From: an uncultured Sutterella sp.
GTDB lineage: Bacteria; Pseudomonadota; Gammaproteobacteria; Burkholderiales; Burkholderiaceae_F
Direction of reading: 5' to 3'
Assembly: GCA_900553105.1 (NCBI GenBank)
Contig: USCE01000051.1
Coordinates: 1-8,033 of the forward strand
DNA length: 8,033 nt
Positions 1 through 4,874 of this stretch are shown one piece after another. The notes below the pieces were generated by a model, which was not told the origin of the DNA, did no database searches, and saw only the letters and a program-made list of their open reading frames with translations. Both the position numbers and the translations under genes were made by a program. The number at the start of each line of letters is the position of its first letter. The stretch's first letter is position 1.

Positions 1-48
1 CGAGATAGGCTCCGGTCTCGTGGGCTCGGAGATGTGTATAAGAGACAG
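1..48 (+). other. Illumina Nextera i7 adapter (artefact)
   Basis: This is not biological sequence. Bases 1-6 (CGAGAT) match the end of the P7 flow-cell oligo. Bases 7-14 (AGGCTCCG) sit where the 8-base i7 index belongs. Bases 15-48 match the Nextera read-2 transposase adapter, beginning GTCTCGTGGGCTCGG and ending in the Tn5 mosaic end AGATGTGTATAAGAGACAG (30-48). Genomic sequence therefore starts at 49, and the gene cut there is truncated by library preparation, not by biology. Confidence 0.97.
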
Positions 49-291
49 AATCAGATTCATTACAAAAACAGGGGCCATCCAGACAATTGAGGAGGAAATC
101 TCGATAAATCCGTTAAAGGAGGCGGAGTAGTGGGGATAGCGCGAAAGAAGGTCGACGGGAAGCAGTAGCTGCACGGCAAAATGATTATTGATAAAAGCGA
201 CCGGCTTGCCTTTGTACCAGAGAAAACCCGACTCATACAGTTCATTGGCCTTGAATTCAGAAGTGGGGAAACGTGAATGCTTTTTAGTCAT
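49..291 (-). CDS. Unrecognised protein, 3'-truncated by contig end
   Basis: An uninterrupted frame of 81 codons runs from ATG (291-289) into the adapter with no stop, so the C-terminus is missing. The protein begins MTKKHSRFPTSEFKANELYE. It has a WYKGKPVAF stretch near residue 25 and a hydrophobic end (residues 62-81, rich in I, V, M and F). I do not recognise the family. The start is chosen because AGGAG (302-298) lies 6 bases upstream of the ATG. That Shine-Dalgarno is part of the 3' arm of a perfect 10-bp hairpin (295-333), so translation may be restrained by RNA folding. The gene lies downstream of, and on the same strand as, the acidic protein at 357-719. A different minus frame over 60-245 gives a low-complexity product with no ribosome site and was discarded. 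Confidence 0.6.
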
Positions 292-333
292 AAAAAACTC
301 CTGTCATATCCCAGAGGATAAAAACAGGAGTTT
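292..333 (-). terminator. Hairpin plus T-run; terminator or RBS-masking switch
   Basis: Arms 295-304 and 324-333 form a perfect 10-bp inverted repeat (AAACTCCTGT / ACAGGAGTTT). Inside it, TATCC (307-311) pairs with GGATA (316-320) around a CAGA loop, giving one long stacked hairpin. Read on the minus strand, the 3' arm runs directly into a six-T tract (297-292), which resembles an intrinsic terminator just after the acidic gene that ends at 357. The same 3' arm contains the AGGAG Shine-Dalgarno of the next minus gene (ATG at 291). Termination, RBS sequestration or both are possible; the sequence alone does not decide. Confidence 0.55.
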
Positions 334-356
334 CAATTTATGACGTTTAAACTGAG

Positions 357-719
357 CTATAAATCAAAGTCGACAGTTTCGCCGTAATCGTATGGCGTAT
401 TGCGTTCGATGATGCGATCCCATCCGCGGCCTTCTGCGATTTGAATAAGCATTTTCGCCATACCGATGAGCTTTTCGTCGTCATCATCGCCATCCTCAAT
501 AGCGAGCAACTCGATTTCTTCGAGCACTTTGCTGACTGCATCTTCACGGCTCCAGGCGATGTCATAGCCGTTGATTTCGACAAGCTCAATAATTCGGTCT
601 TCCGCTCGGTCGTAATCGGCCGGATCCATGGGGTCGGCGTCAAAGTGTTCGATGAATTCGCCCTCGTCATAGAGGTCTACTTTGTATTCCCCGAAGTCAA
701 GCACAATAAAGTTAATCAT
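357..719 (-). CDS. Small highly acidic hypothetical protein
   Basis: The product is 120 residues, beginning MINFIVLDFGEYKVDLYDEG and ending with stop codon 359-357. By my count it has 36 Asp/Glu against 10 Lys/Arg. An EDGDDDDE tract lies near residues 76-83, and the acidic residues are spread along the whole chain. I see no signal peptide, membrane segment or catalytic motif, and I do not recognise the family. ATG 719-717 is preferred to the longer start at 788 because AGGA lies 8-9 bases upstream of it, and the extra 23 residues are basic and unlike the rest. It is divergent from the NERD-helicase gene, with 123 bases between their starts. Strongly acidic proteins can be DNA mimics, inhibitors or immunity partners; any of these here would be speculation. 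Confidence 0.75.
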   Translation of the reverse strand: MINFIVLDFGEYKVDLYDEGEFIEHFDADPMDPADYDRAEDRIIELVEINGYDIAWSREDAVSKVLEEIELLAIEDGDDDDEKLIGMAKMLIQIAEGRGWDRIIERNTPYDYGETVDFDL

Positions 720-821
720 GACTTTATTCCTGTGGTATCGTTGAAGAAGTTTTCCTTTAGTTTCAATACGAAGGATAAGGCGAAACACATCACTTTAAGA
801 TGGATTAAGGCGCTTGAAAAG

Positions 822-837
822 CTCCGCTGCCGGAGAG
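822..837 (+). promoter_or_regulatory. Shine-Dalgarno of helicase gene inside a hairpin
   Basis: GGAGAG (832-837) precedes ATG 843 with GGAG spaced 7 bases away, which fixes the start of the NERD-helicase gene. CTCCG (822-826) and CGGAG (831-835) form a perfect 5-bp stem closed by a CTGC tetraloop, so the GGAG core is paired in the folded RNA. This would lower initiation unless the stem opens. No convincing -35/-10 pair was found in the 720-842 interval. Confidence 0.5.
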
Positions 838-842
838 ACTAT

Positions 843-2443
843 ATGATGGAAGTCAAAGCAAAATACGGCGATGTGGCCGAGGCGATGGTTGCGTGCAAAC
901 TCAAAGAGCTGCCCGCGGAATTCAGTGTCATTGCCAATGTGGATATTGCCGACAGAGATCGGAATTCAGAGCTCGATACCGTTGTTGTGACTCCGACCGG
1001 TGTGATCGTTGTTTTGGAGGTGAAAGCCGGGGACCTTCAAGCCGATGAGCGCGGTCGGATTGTTCGGGACTACTCAAACGGCAAGCAAACCGATGTGGCT
1101 AAACAGTTGGGAAAACAAAGCGCGATTGCCCGCTCTCGCCTGACAGCCCTAGGTAAGAATCTGACAATTCGTTCGTTTTTAGTGCTTCCGACCGGTCACT
1201 TGGAAGGCGATGGCATCGGTATTGATCGCAATCGAGTGATTGACTGCGACAGGTTCGCCGATTTGTGCCGAATCATTCGTGATTGTGATCGATTGGTACG
1301 AGCGGTAGATATCCCCAAGGCGCAGATTGTTGAATTCCTGCAAAACCACTGTGTTGTCCGTCAAAGTTTAAGTTCTATTTCTGAGACGTTGGATGTGCGC
1401 ACTCGAGAGTTATCCTCGGGACTCGGCACTTGGGTTCCTCGGATCGACTCACCCATTGCGGTGGTGGAGGTGATGGCGCCCGCCGGCGCGGGAAAGACGC
1501 AGTTGGCTTTGGCGCTCTTGGAAAAAGCCGTTCGCGGAAAACGCTCGGCGTGGTATATCAATTCCACTCGCAATATTGTTGAGCGCCTGCAAAACCATCC
1601 CATTAACCAGCAAGTGGATTTCATCGGCACGTTTCATGAGCTCGCGATTGAGAAAACGCGGGCAAAAAATCCGGCGGATATCGAACCACATCAGTTGAGT
1701 GAATTTTTCGATAAAGTGACGCAAGACTTTGTTCACTCACTTCAAGAGCAGGATTACGGAATCGATTGCATCGTGGTCGATGACGCTCAGGATCTCAAGT
1801 CTGACAGGGTGGCGGCGCTGACAAACGCACTTTCAGAGACCGGAACCTTCTACGTTTTGTCCGATCCCAATTTCGCAAAAGGGAATCGGGTGGAATTTTC
1901 CGAGTCTGTCAAAATCACGTCGGATGAAACCGCCCGTGTCCGAAAAACATTGCCCGCGTTATCAATGAACTGGGTCTTGTCAGTGGATCGATTGTCTCAC
2001 AGAGTCCTTACGAAGGCGAGGTGCCGGCTTTTCGCACCTATAGCGGACCGGCATCGCTATTGAAAGAAACCCGAGCGGCGGTTAATGAGGCACGCGAAGC
2101 GGGTTTTGCCGATGACCAGATCGCTGTTTTGAGCCTGAAAGGTTTGCACTCTTCCGATATCCTTTGCTCTCCGACGTTGGGCAGCAAGAAATACACCTTG
2201 AAACAGCCCCTTTCTGAATTTAAAAACGGCAGACAGCTTTTCAGTGACGGGTCGTTGTTTAATGACACCGTTAGGCGCTTTAAAGGACTGCAGGCGCCAT
2301 GCGTGATACTGACCGAAGTCGATTTTGAAGAGTTCGACGATACGGCGGCTTCGTTGCTGTACCTTGGAATGACCCGCGCCTCGATGAGCTTAACGTTTGT
2401 CTTGTCTGAACGCTTTGCCGAAAAATTAGCCGCTCGCCTCTAA
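843..2443 (+). pseudogene. NERD nuclease-domain / SF1 helicase, frameshifted
   Basis: With one base restored, the gene encodes about 533 residues. Residues ~5-100 form a NERD (nuclease-related) domain: YGDVAEAMV with E13, then LDTVVVTPTG with D45, then LEVKAG with E59 and K61, the restriction-endonuclease-like D...ExK pattern. An SF1 UvrD-type motor follows: Walker A APAGAGKT (212-219), TFH motif (263-265), Walker B-like DDAQD (313-317, Asp where Glu is usual), and a motif III-like segment FYVLSDPN. After the break come motif V-like FKGLQ (~480-484) and motif VI GMTRA (Arg ~512). The first frame breaks at A-run 1943-1947 and ends at TGA 2061-2063 (406 residues). The second frame resumes with the expected NIARVINELGL and ends at TAA 2441-2443. 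One extra A at the run joins them perfectly. Start ATG 843 has GGAG 7 bases upstream. The upstream extension of the frame is antisense to the acidic gene and was rejected. NERD-helicases occur in genome-maintenance and phage-defence settings; the role here is inferred only. The lesion may be mutation, recoding or error. Confidence 0.85.
1941..1950 (+). other. Frame break at A5 run in helicase gene
   Basis: The upstream frame reads CGA AAA ACA (Arg-Lys-Thr) and then loses helicase similarity. The -1 frame reads AAA AAC ATT GCC CGC (Lys-Asn-Ile-Ala-Arg) and continues into the conserved C-terminal motifs. An A6 run instead of A5 would restore the gene exactly. The -1 frame has a TGA at 1925-1927, shortly before the run, so the crossover must lie between about 1928 and the loss of similarity near 1947. 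A single-base deletion or an assembly error is more likely than programmed slippage, because only one Lys codon can re-pair cleanly. Confidence 0.8.
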
Positions 2444-2457
2444 TTACGACGAGCGGC
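2421..2457 (-). terminator. Intrinsic terminator between convergent genes
   Basis: GCCGCTCG (2429-2436) and CGAGCGGC (2450-2457) form a perfect 8-bp GC-rich stem with a 13-base loop. On the minus strand the stem is followed by TAATTTTT (2428-2421), the normal layout of a Rho-independent terminator for the WYL gene ending at 2474. It overlaps the last codons and stop of the helicase gene on the plus strand. On that side no T-run follows the stem, so it should act mainly on minus-strand transcription. Confidence 0.8.
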
Positions 2458-2473
2458 ATGGATCGAAAGAAAA

Positions 2474-3469
2474 CTACTTCCTCAAGTCGGGCAGTTTTTC
2501 TTTAACGACACGGGTAATTTGCGCCGCCTCTTCCCAAGTTTTAATCCAGGCATCGAGCAGCATGCTGTCGATAATATCTGCTTCAAGCCGGAATAACCCG
2601 GGTTCGGGTTCTGTAATGGTCTGCGTTTTATTAAGCGGCGACTCTTCCCAATACATTTTGCTGTTGGGGTTCTTGAAATCCAAAATCAAATGAATCGTTC
2701 GGGTTTCGTCGCCTGTGTAATTAAAGTGTTTGGACTTAATGTAGTCCTTCACTTTAAAACCACGTTTTACCTGGACGTTATCCGTGAGTTGTTTGACGGA
2801 TTCAAATCGGTGCAAGGCTAAATGACGAACATTGTCGTGACCGTCAAATTGGCACACGAGGTAAAGGCGACCGTCTTGCTGAACCATTCCCAGGGGGCTT
2901 ACCACAGCTTCAATGACCTTGTCACTGGCGTTTCGGTACCGAAGCCAAATCTTTTTTTCTTCGTATAGGGCGTTAGTGACATCTTCAAAAATTCTGGGTA
3001 AGACTTTAGGCGGAATACGGGGAAGAGTATCCGAGACAAAGGCGACCTTATCGAGCCAATGGCGCTCCTTCGTCACGTGTCCCAACGGCGTGTCAAATTG
3101 CTCTTGAGCGGCTCTGAAGAAAGGATCCAATGTTTTGGCGATTCTGCCCGGCAGCTGAAATTTCAAATACTCCTGCACGAGCTTTAGCAAAAGAGACTCG
3201 GTATGGGAAGGGGCCAGAAAATTAAATGCCTCACCGGTTGTCGCCAGTCTGTAGCCGAAGGGACGAGAGCGGGTGTCGCGCTCAATGGGACTGTTTTCAG
3301 CTTCGGCGAGTTCTTTGAGATAACGCTGCAGCGTCAGCGTCTCGATTTTGATGCCGGCCGCTTCCAGGCTTTACATAATTTCCGTTGACGTGATGTAGTG
3401 TCTCGGAAGGCGTTTGATAATTTCCAAGTAAATCAACGCCTGAGAAATTCCCTTACTGGTTCTTGCCAT
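2474..3469 (-). pseudogene. WYL-domain HTH regulator with in-frame stop at codon 33
   Basis: Read through, the product is 331 codons, the usual length for a WYL regulator. Residues 1-75 look like a winged helix (MARTSKGISQALIYLEIIKR..., then TLTLQRYLKEL as recognition helix and FGYRL as wing). Residues ~165-223 match a WYL domain (IWLRYRNASDK...VSPLGMVQQDG, then GRLYLV at 200-205, with Leu in place of the signature Trp). Residues ~248-331 look like the C-terminal WCX dimerisation domain. TAA at 3373-3371 replaces one codon inside the predicted HTH; the frame is otherwise intact on both sides. Start ATG 3469-3467 has GGAG 8 bases upstream. Without readthrough, only a 32-residue stub is made, or a fragment without the DNA-binding domain if translation restarts later. 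It follows the 280-residue gene by 26 bases, likely one operon. WYL proteins commonly sense nucleic-acid or nucleotide ligands and control defence or DNA-repair loci; the target here is inferred. Confidence 0.85.
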
Positions 3470-3481
3470 AGTGCCTTCTCC

Positions 3482-3500
3482 TTTAGCACTATATGCTAAA
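3482..3500. promoter_or_regulatory. Perfect palindrome before WYL gene, candidate operator
   Basis: TTTAGCA (3482-3488) and TGCTAAA (3494-3500) form a perfect 7-bp inverted repeat with a 5-base CTATA spacer. It sits 13 bases upstream of the regulator's ATG, overlaps the stop codon of the preceding gene, and abuts the regulator's Shine-Dalgarno. The size and symmetry suit a dimeric HTH protein. On the minus strand its centre contains TATAGT, a possible -10 element, but no good -35 was seen. An RNA hairpin beside the ribosome site is the alternative reading. Confidence 0.45.
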
Positions 3501-4338
3501 CGAAATCAGGCTCAGCGTTAAGGTTTTTCCAGCAATGATCGTCCATGTCGTCGGTCGGCGCTTTAAAAATGACTTCCAACGCACCGATGGAGGCCATATC
3601 CAAAGAATTGGCTCCGGTCATTTTTTTTAATTTGAGATTGGTATCGCGCTTGTGGCAATGTAGGTAGAGCCAGTTGCCGTTTGCTTGATTTTGGAAGTAA
3701 TCCCAGTCAAAAGTGTATTGAGAAAAAACTCTGTAGCAGATGCTCGTGTCTTTATTGGTGTAATACGGCAACTCTTCGTCGTAGATGAACAAACGGTATT
3801 GCAGATCCCAAAAAAGCGCCGGAGTTTCATGTTGATCGCACAGAGGCTCCAAAGACTTTTTGCTGATATCCACAAACTCAAGCCAGACTTTGCCGAATCC
3901 GCCCAAAAGCGTGGCGGCGATTCGCTCGGCCGTGTTGCTTTCTTGGTAATGAGGATAGGCGGCTTCAATGAATTGTGTGATTTTCAGAAGTTTTGTCTCA
4001 AAGCGGTCATTTCTTTTGCAACGGTCAATCACTTCACCGGTTTCGTCTAAAAATTCGATTCGCCAGTTGCTTGTTTTGTGAAAGAGAATCTTGGTGCCGT
4101 TTTTAAGTTCCAATACTCTGCCCAAACGAATTCTTTTGCGTTCTTTATCGGTTTCGGGCCAACGTTTTTTCAGACTGTACTCAAAAAGCTGCGGACCGTA
4201 ACCGCTGACGTCGGCAATCTGAGTTTTTTGGTACCAGTCAGTGTCTTCGGGCTTGGCGCGGCGGATTGTTTTTAAAAGATCAGGCCCTGCGTTGAACGTA
4301 CTTTTAAAAACGTAGAGGCAGTACGGATATTTTTTCAT
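3496..4338 (-). CDS. Unrecognised 280-residue protein upstream of WYL regulator
   Basis: The frame is intact from ATG 4338-4336 to TAG 3498-3496. The protein begins MKKYPYCLYVFKSTFNAGPD and is rich in aromatic and charged residues (YYTNKD, FDWDYFQNQ, NWLYLHCHKRD). It has a basic stretch, KERKRIRLGR, near residue 68 and an acidic DDMDDHCWKN near the end. I see no signal peptide, long membrane segment, P-loop or known nuclease motif, and I do not recognise the family. The likely ribosome site is AGGTG, 7 bases upstream, within a small AGGT-GAAA-ACCT hairpin. It appears to be the first gene of a two-gene minus operon with the WYL regulator (26-base gap), so the regulator probably controls it. 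A cytosolic protein of an accessory or defence-like module is the best guess, at low certainty. Confidence 0.75.
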   Translation of the reverse strand: MKKYPYCLYVFKSTFNAGPDLLKTIRRAKPEDTDWYQKTQIADVSGYGPQLFEYSLKKRWPETDKERKRIRLGRVLELKNGTKILFHKTSNWRIEFLDETGEVIDRCKRNDRFETKLLKITQFIEAAYPHYQESNTAERIAATLLGGFGKVWLEFVDISKKSLEPLCDQHETPALFWDLQYRLFIYDEELPYYTNKDTSICYRVFSQYTFDWDYFQNQANGNWLYLHCHKRDTNLKLKKMTGANSLDMASIGALEVIFKAPTDDMDDHCWKNLNAEPDFV

Positions 4339-4350
4339 AGGTTTTCACCT
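4339..4350 (-). promoter_or_regulatory. Tetraloop mini-hairpin covering an RBS
   Basis: On the minus strand AGGT (4350-4347), GAAA (4346-4343) and ACCT (4342-4339) form a 4-bp stem closed by a GNRA-type tetraloop, directly before ATG 4338. The AGGTG Shine-Dalgarno of the 280-residue gene lies in the 5' arm. The stem is short and weak, so any effect would be modest. Confidence 0.35.
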
Positions 4351-4351
4351 G

Positions 4352-4366
4352 ATGAGTTTGACTCAT
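4352..4366. promoter_or_regulatory. Palindrome upstream of 280-residue gene, candidate operator
   Basis: ATGAGT (4352-4357) and ACTCAT (4361-4366) form a perfect 6-bp inverted repeat with a TTG spacer. It lies in the leader of the minus-strand gene at 4338 and just before the Shine-Dalgarno-like AAGGAG at 4382 on the plus strand. Its position suits repressor binding. Its sequence differs from the palindrome at 3482-3500, so the two need not share a regulator. No clear promoter hexamers were found around it. Confidence 0.35.
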
Positions 4367-4390
4367 AATTTTTCAGTTGATAAGGAGTGA

Positions 4391-4600
4391 ACCAAGCTGT
4401 TTGTCAGGCTGATCTCACTAACGAATAAGCGTGAACATTCTGACATTGAAGATAGGGTAGAAAGAAATGCGTCAAATTATGATGCGTTGATGTTTGTAAG
4501 CAGCTACGAATATCGGGTTGCCAAGCTTTTCGAACCATTTTTAAGGAAGAAATTTCCGATAGAACAAACTCTCGGCGTTTCTTTACCACAAGTTCCGTAA
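4391..4600 (+). CDS. Possible small protein or gene remnant without a normal start
   Basis: One frame stays open for 69 codons from the stop at 4388-4390 to TAA 4598-4600. It reads KREHSDIEDRVERN, then YDALMFVSSYEYRVAKLFEP, then RKKFPIEQTLGVSLPQVP. The composition looks like a real amphipathic protein tail. AAGGAG (4382-4387) is a good Shine-Dalgarno, but the codon at proper spacing in this frame is CTG (4397), and the first ATG is at 4490. It may be a gene whose ATG mutated, a CTG-started gene, or the tail of a deleted gene. I do not recognise it. The stop is followed 2 bases later by a strong hairpin (4603-4622). The minus frame in this region gives an unremarkable product and was not preferred. 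Confidence 0.3.
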   Translation, partial: TKLFVRLISLTNKREHSDIEDRVERNASNYDALMFVSSYEYRVAKLFEPFLRKKFPIEQTLGVSLPQVP

Positions 4601-4602
4601 AG

Positions 4603-4691
4603 CCTCGCCATTAATGGCGGGGATATAAGGAACGCCAATGTCAATTGGCTATCTGGGGGTTATTTTAGGCCAAAATTGCTTCCAATTTGCC
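4603..4691 (+). repeat. Three consecutive tetraloop hairpins before tnpB stub
   Basis: Hairpin 1: CCTCGCCA (4603-4610), loop TTAA, TGGCGGGG (4615-4622), 8 pairs including one G-T. Hairpin 2: GCCAAT (4634-4639), loop GTCA, ATTGGC (4644-4649), 6 perfect pairs. Hairpin 3: GGC (4668-4670), unpaired CA, AAATTG (4673-4678), loop CTTC, CAATTT (4683-4688), GCC (4689-4691), a bulged 9-bp stem. Stems with a bulge and four-base loops resemble the end structures recognised by TnpA transposases. Hairpin 1 could alternatively be a terminator for the frame ending at 4600, but no T-run follows it. Confidence 0.55.
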
Positions 4692-4870
4692 GTAAAATCA
4701 TGTCTCATGTTGTTGCGTCAAGGTTTTCTCTTCAAGCTCAAACCCAACGGTCGGCAAGCCCGCCAGATGTCGCGCTTTGCCGGTTGCTGTCGCTTCGTCT
4801 ACAACAAAGGATTGAGTTGGGCCAAGGAGCAATATGAGAACAAAACCGGCAAGCATCCCTCCTATTTGCG
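4603..4870 (+). mobile_element. Remnant of an IS200/IS605-type element (left part)
   Basis: The segment joins a run of three hairpins (4603-4691) to the first part of a tnpB gene, and stops abruptly where exporter coding sequence begins near 4865-4871. IS200/IS605 elements are bounded by sub-terminal hairpins, not by long terminal inverted repeats, so this fits a left end plus the start of tnpB. No tnpA, no right end and no guide-RNA (omega/reRNA) region are present, so it cannot move or act as an RNA-guided nuclease. The left boundary is approximate, because the first hairpin could instead belong to the preceding open frame. Confidence 0.5.
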
Positions 4871-4874
4871 CTGA
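4707..4874 (+). pseudogene. tnpB: TnpB (IS200/IS605 OrfB) N-terminal fragment
   Basis: ATG 4707 begins MLLRQGFLFKLKPNGRQARQ, followed by MSRFAGCCRFVYNKGLSWAK. This is the characteristic N-terminal region of TnpB/OrfB proteins (FKLKPN..Q, then GCCRFVYN). Only about 52 residues remain of a protein normally about 370-400 long. All RuvC catalytic residues and the zinc ribbon are missing. The frame ends at TGA 4872-4874 within what is already exporter sequence. The same frame is open upstream to 4638 (MSIGYLG...), but that extension crosses hairpins 2 and 3 and lacks TnpB similarity. No good Shine-Dalgarno is visible before 4707. A deletion joining the tnpB interior to the exporter gene explains the structure. 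Confidence 0.85.

Noticed and set aside
60..245. 61-residue minus frame beginning MNCMSRVF
   Set aside because: It is a shadow in another frame of the 49-291 gene: low-complexity Ser/Pro/Leu product with no ribosome site.
441..842. Upstream extension of the helicase frame to an ATG at 441
   Set aside because: The extra 134 codons are antisense to the acidic gene, give no NERD similarity and lack a ribosome site; ATG 843 has GGAG 7 bases upstream and begins just before the NERD motif.
720..842. Sigma-70 promoters in the divergent interval
   Set aside because: TTGAAG and TTGAAA boxes exist, but no -10 with correct spacing and sequence could be supported.
1941..1950. Programmed -1 frameshifting in the helicase gene
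   Set aside because: The site reads CGA AAA ACA, so only one Lys codon re-pairs well and no tandem slippery heptamer is in frame; I saw no clear downstream stem. Mutation or error is simpler.
4603..4622. Hairpin 4603-4622 as a plain intrinsic terminator
   Set aside because: No T-run follows it on the plus strand; the next bases are ATATAAGG. It is kept as part of the hairpin array, with the alternative noted.
4638..4706. Start of the tnpB fragment at ATG 4638
   Set aside because: The added residues have no TnpB similarity and span two hairpins; the family-like N-terminus begins at ATG 4707.
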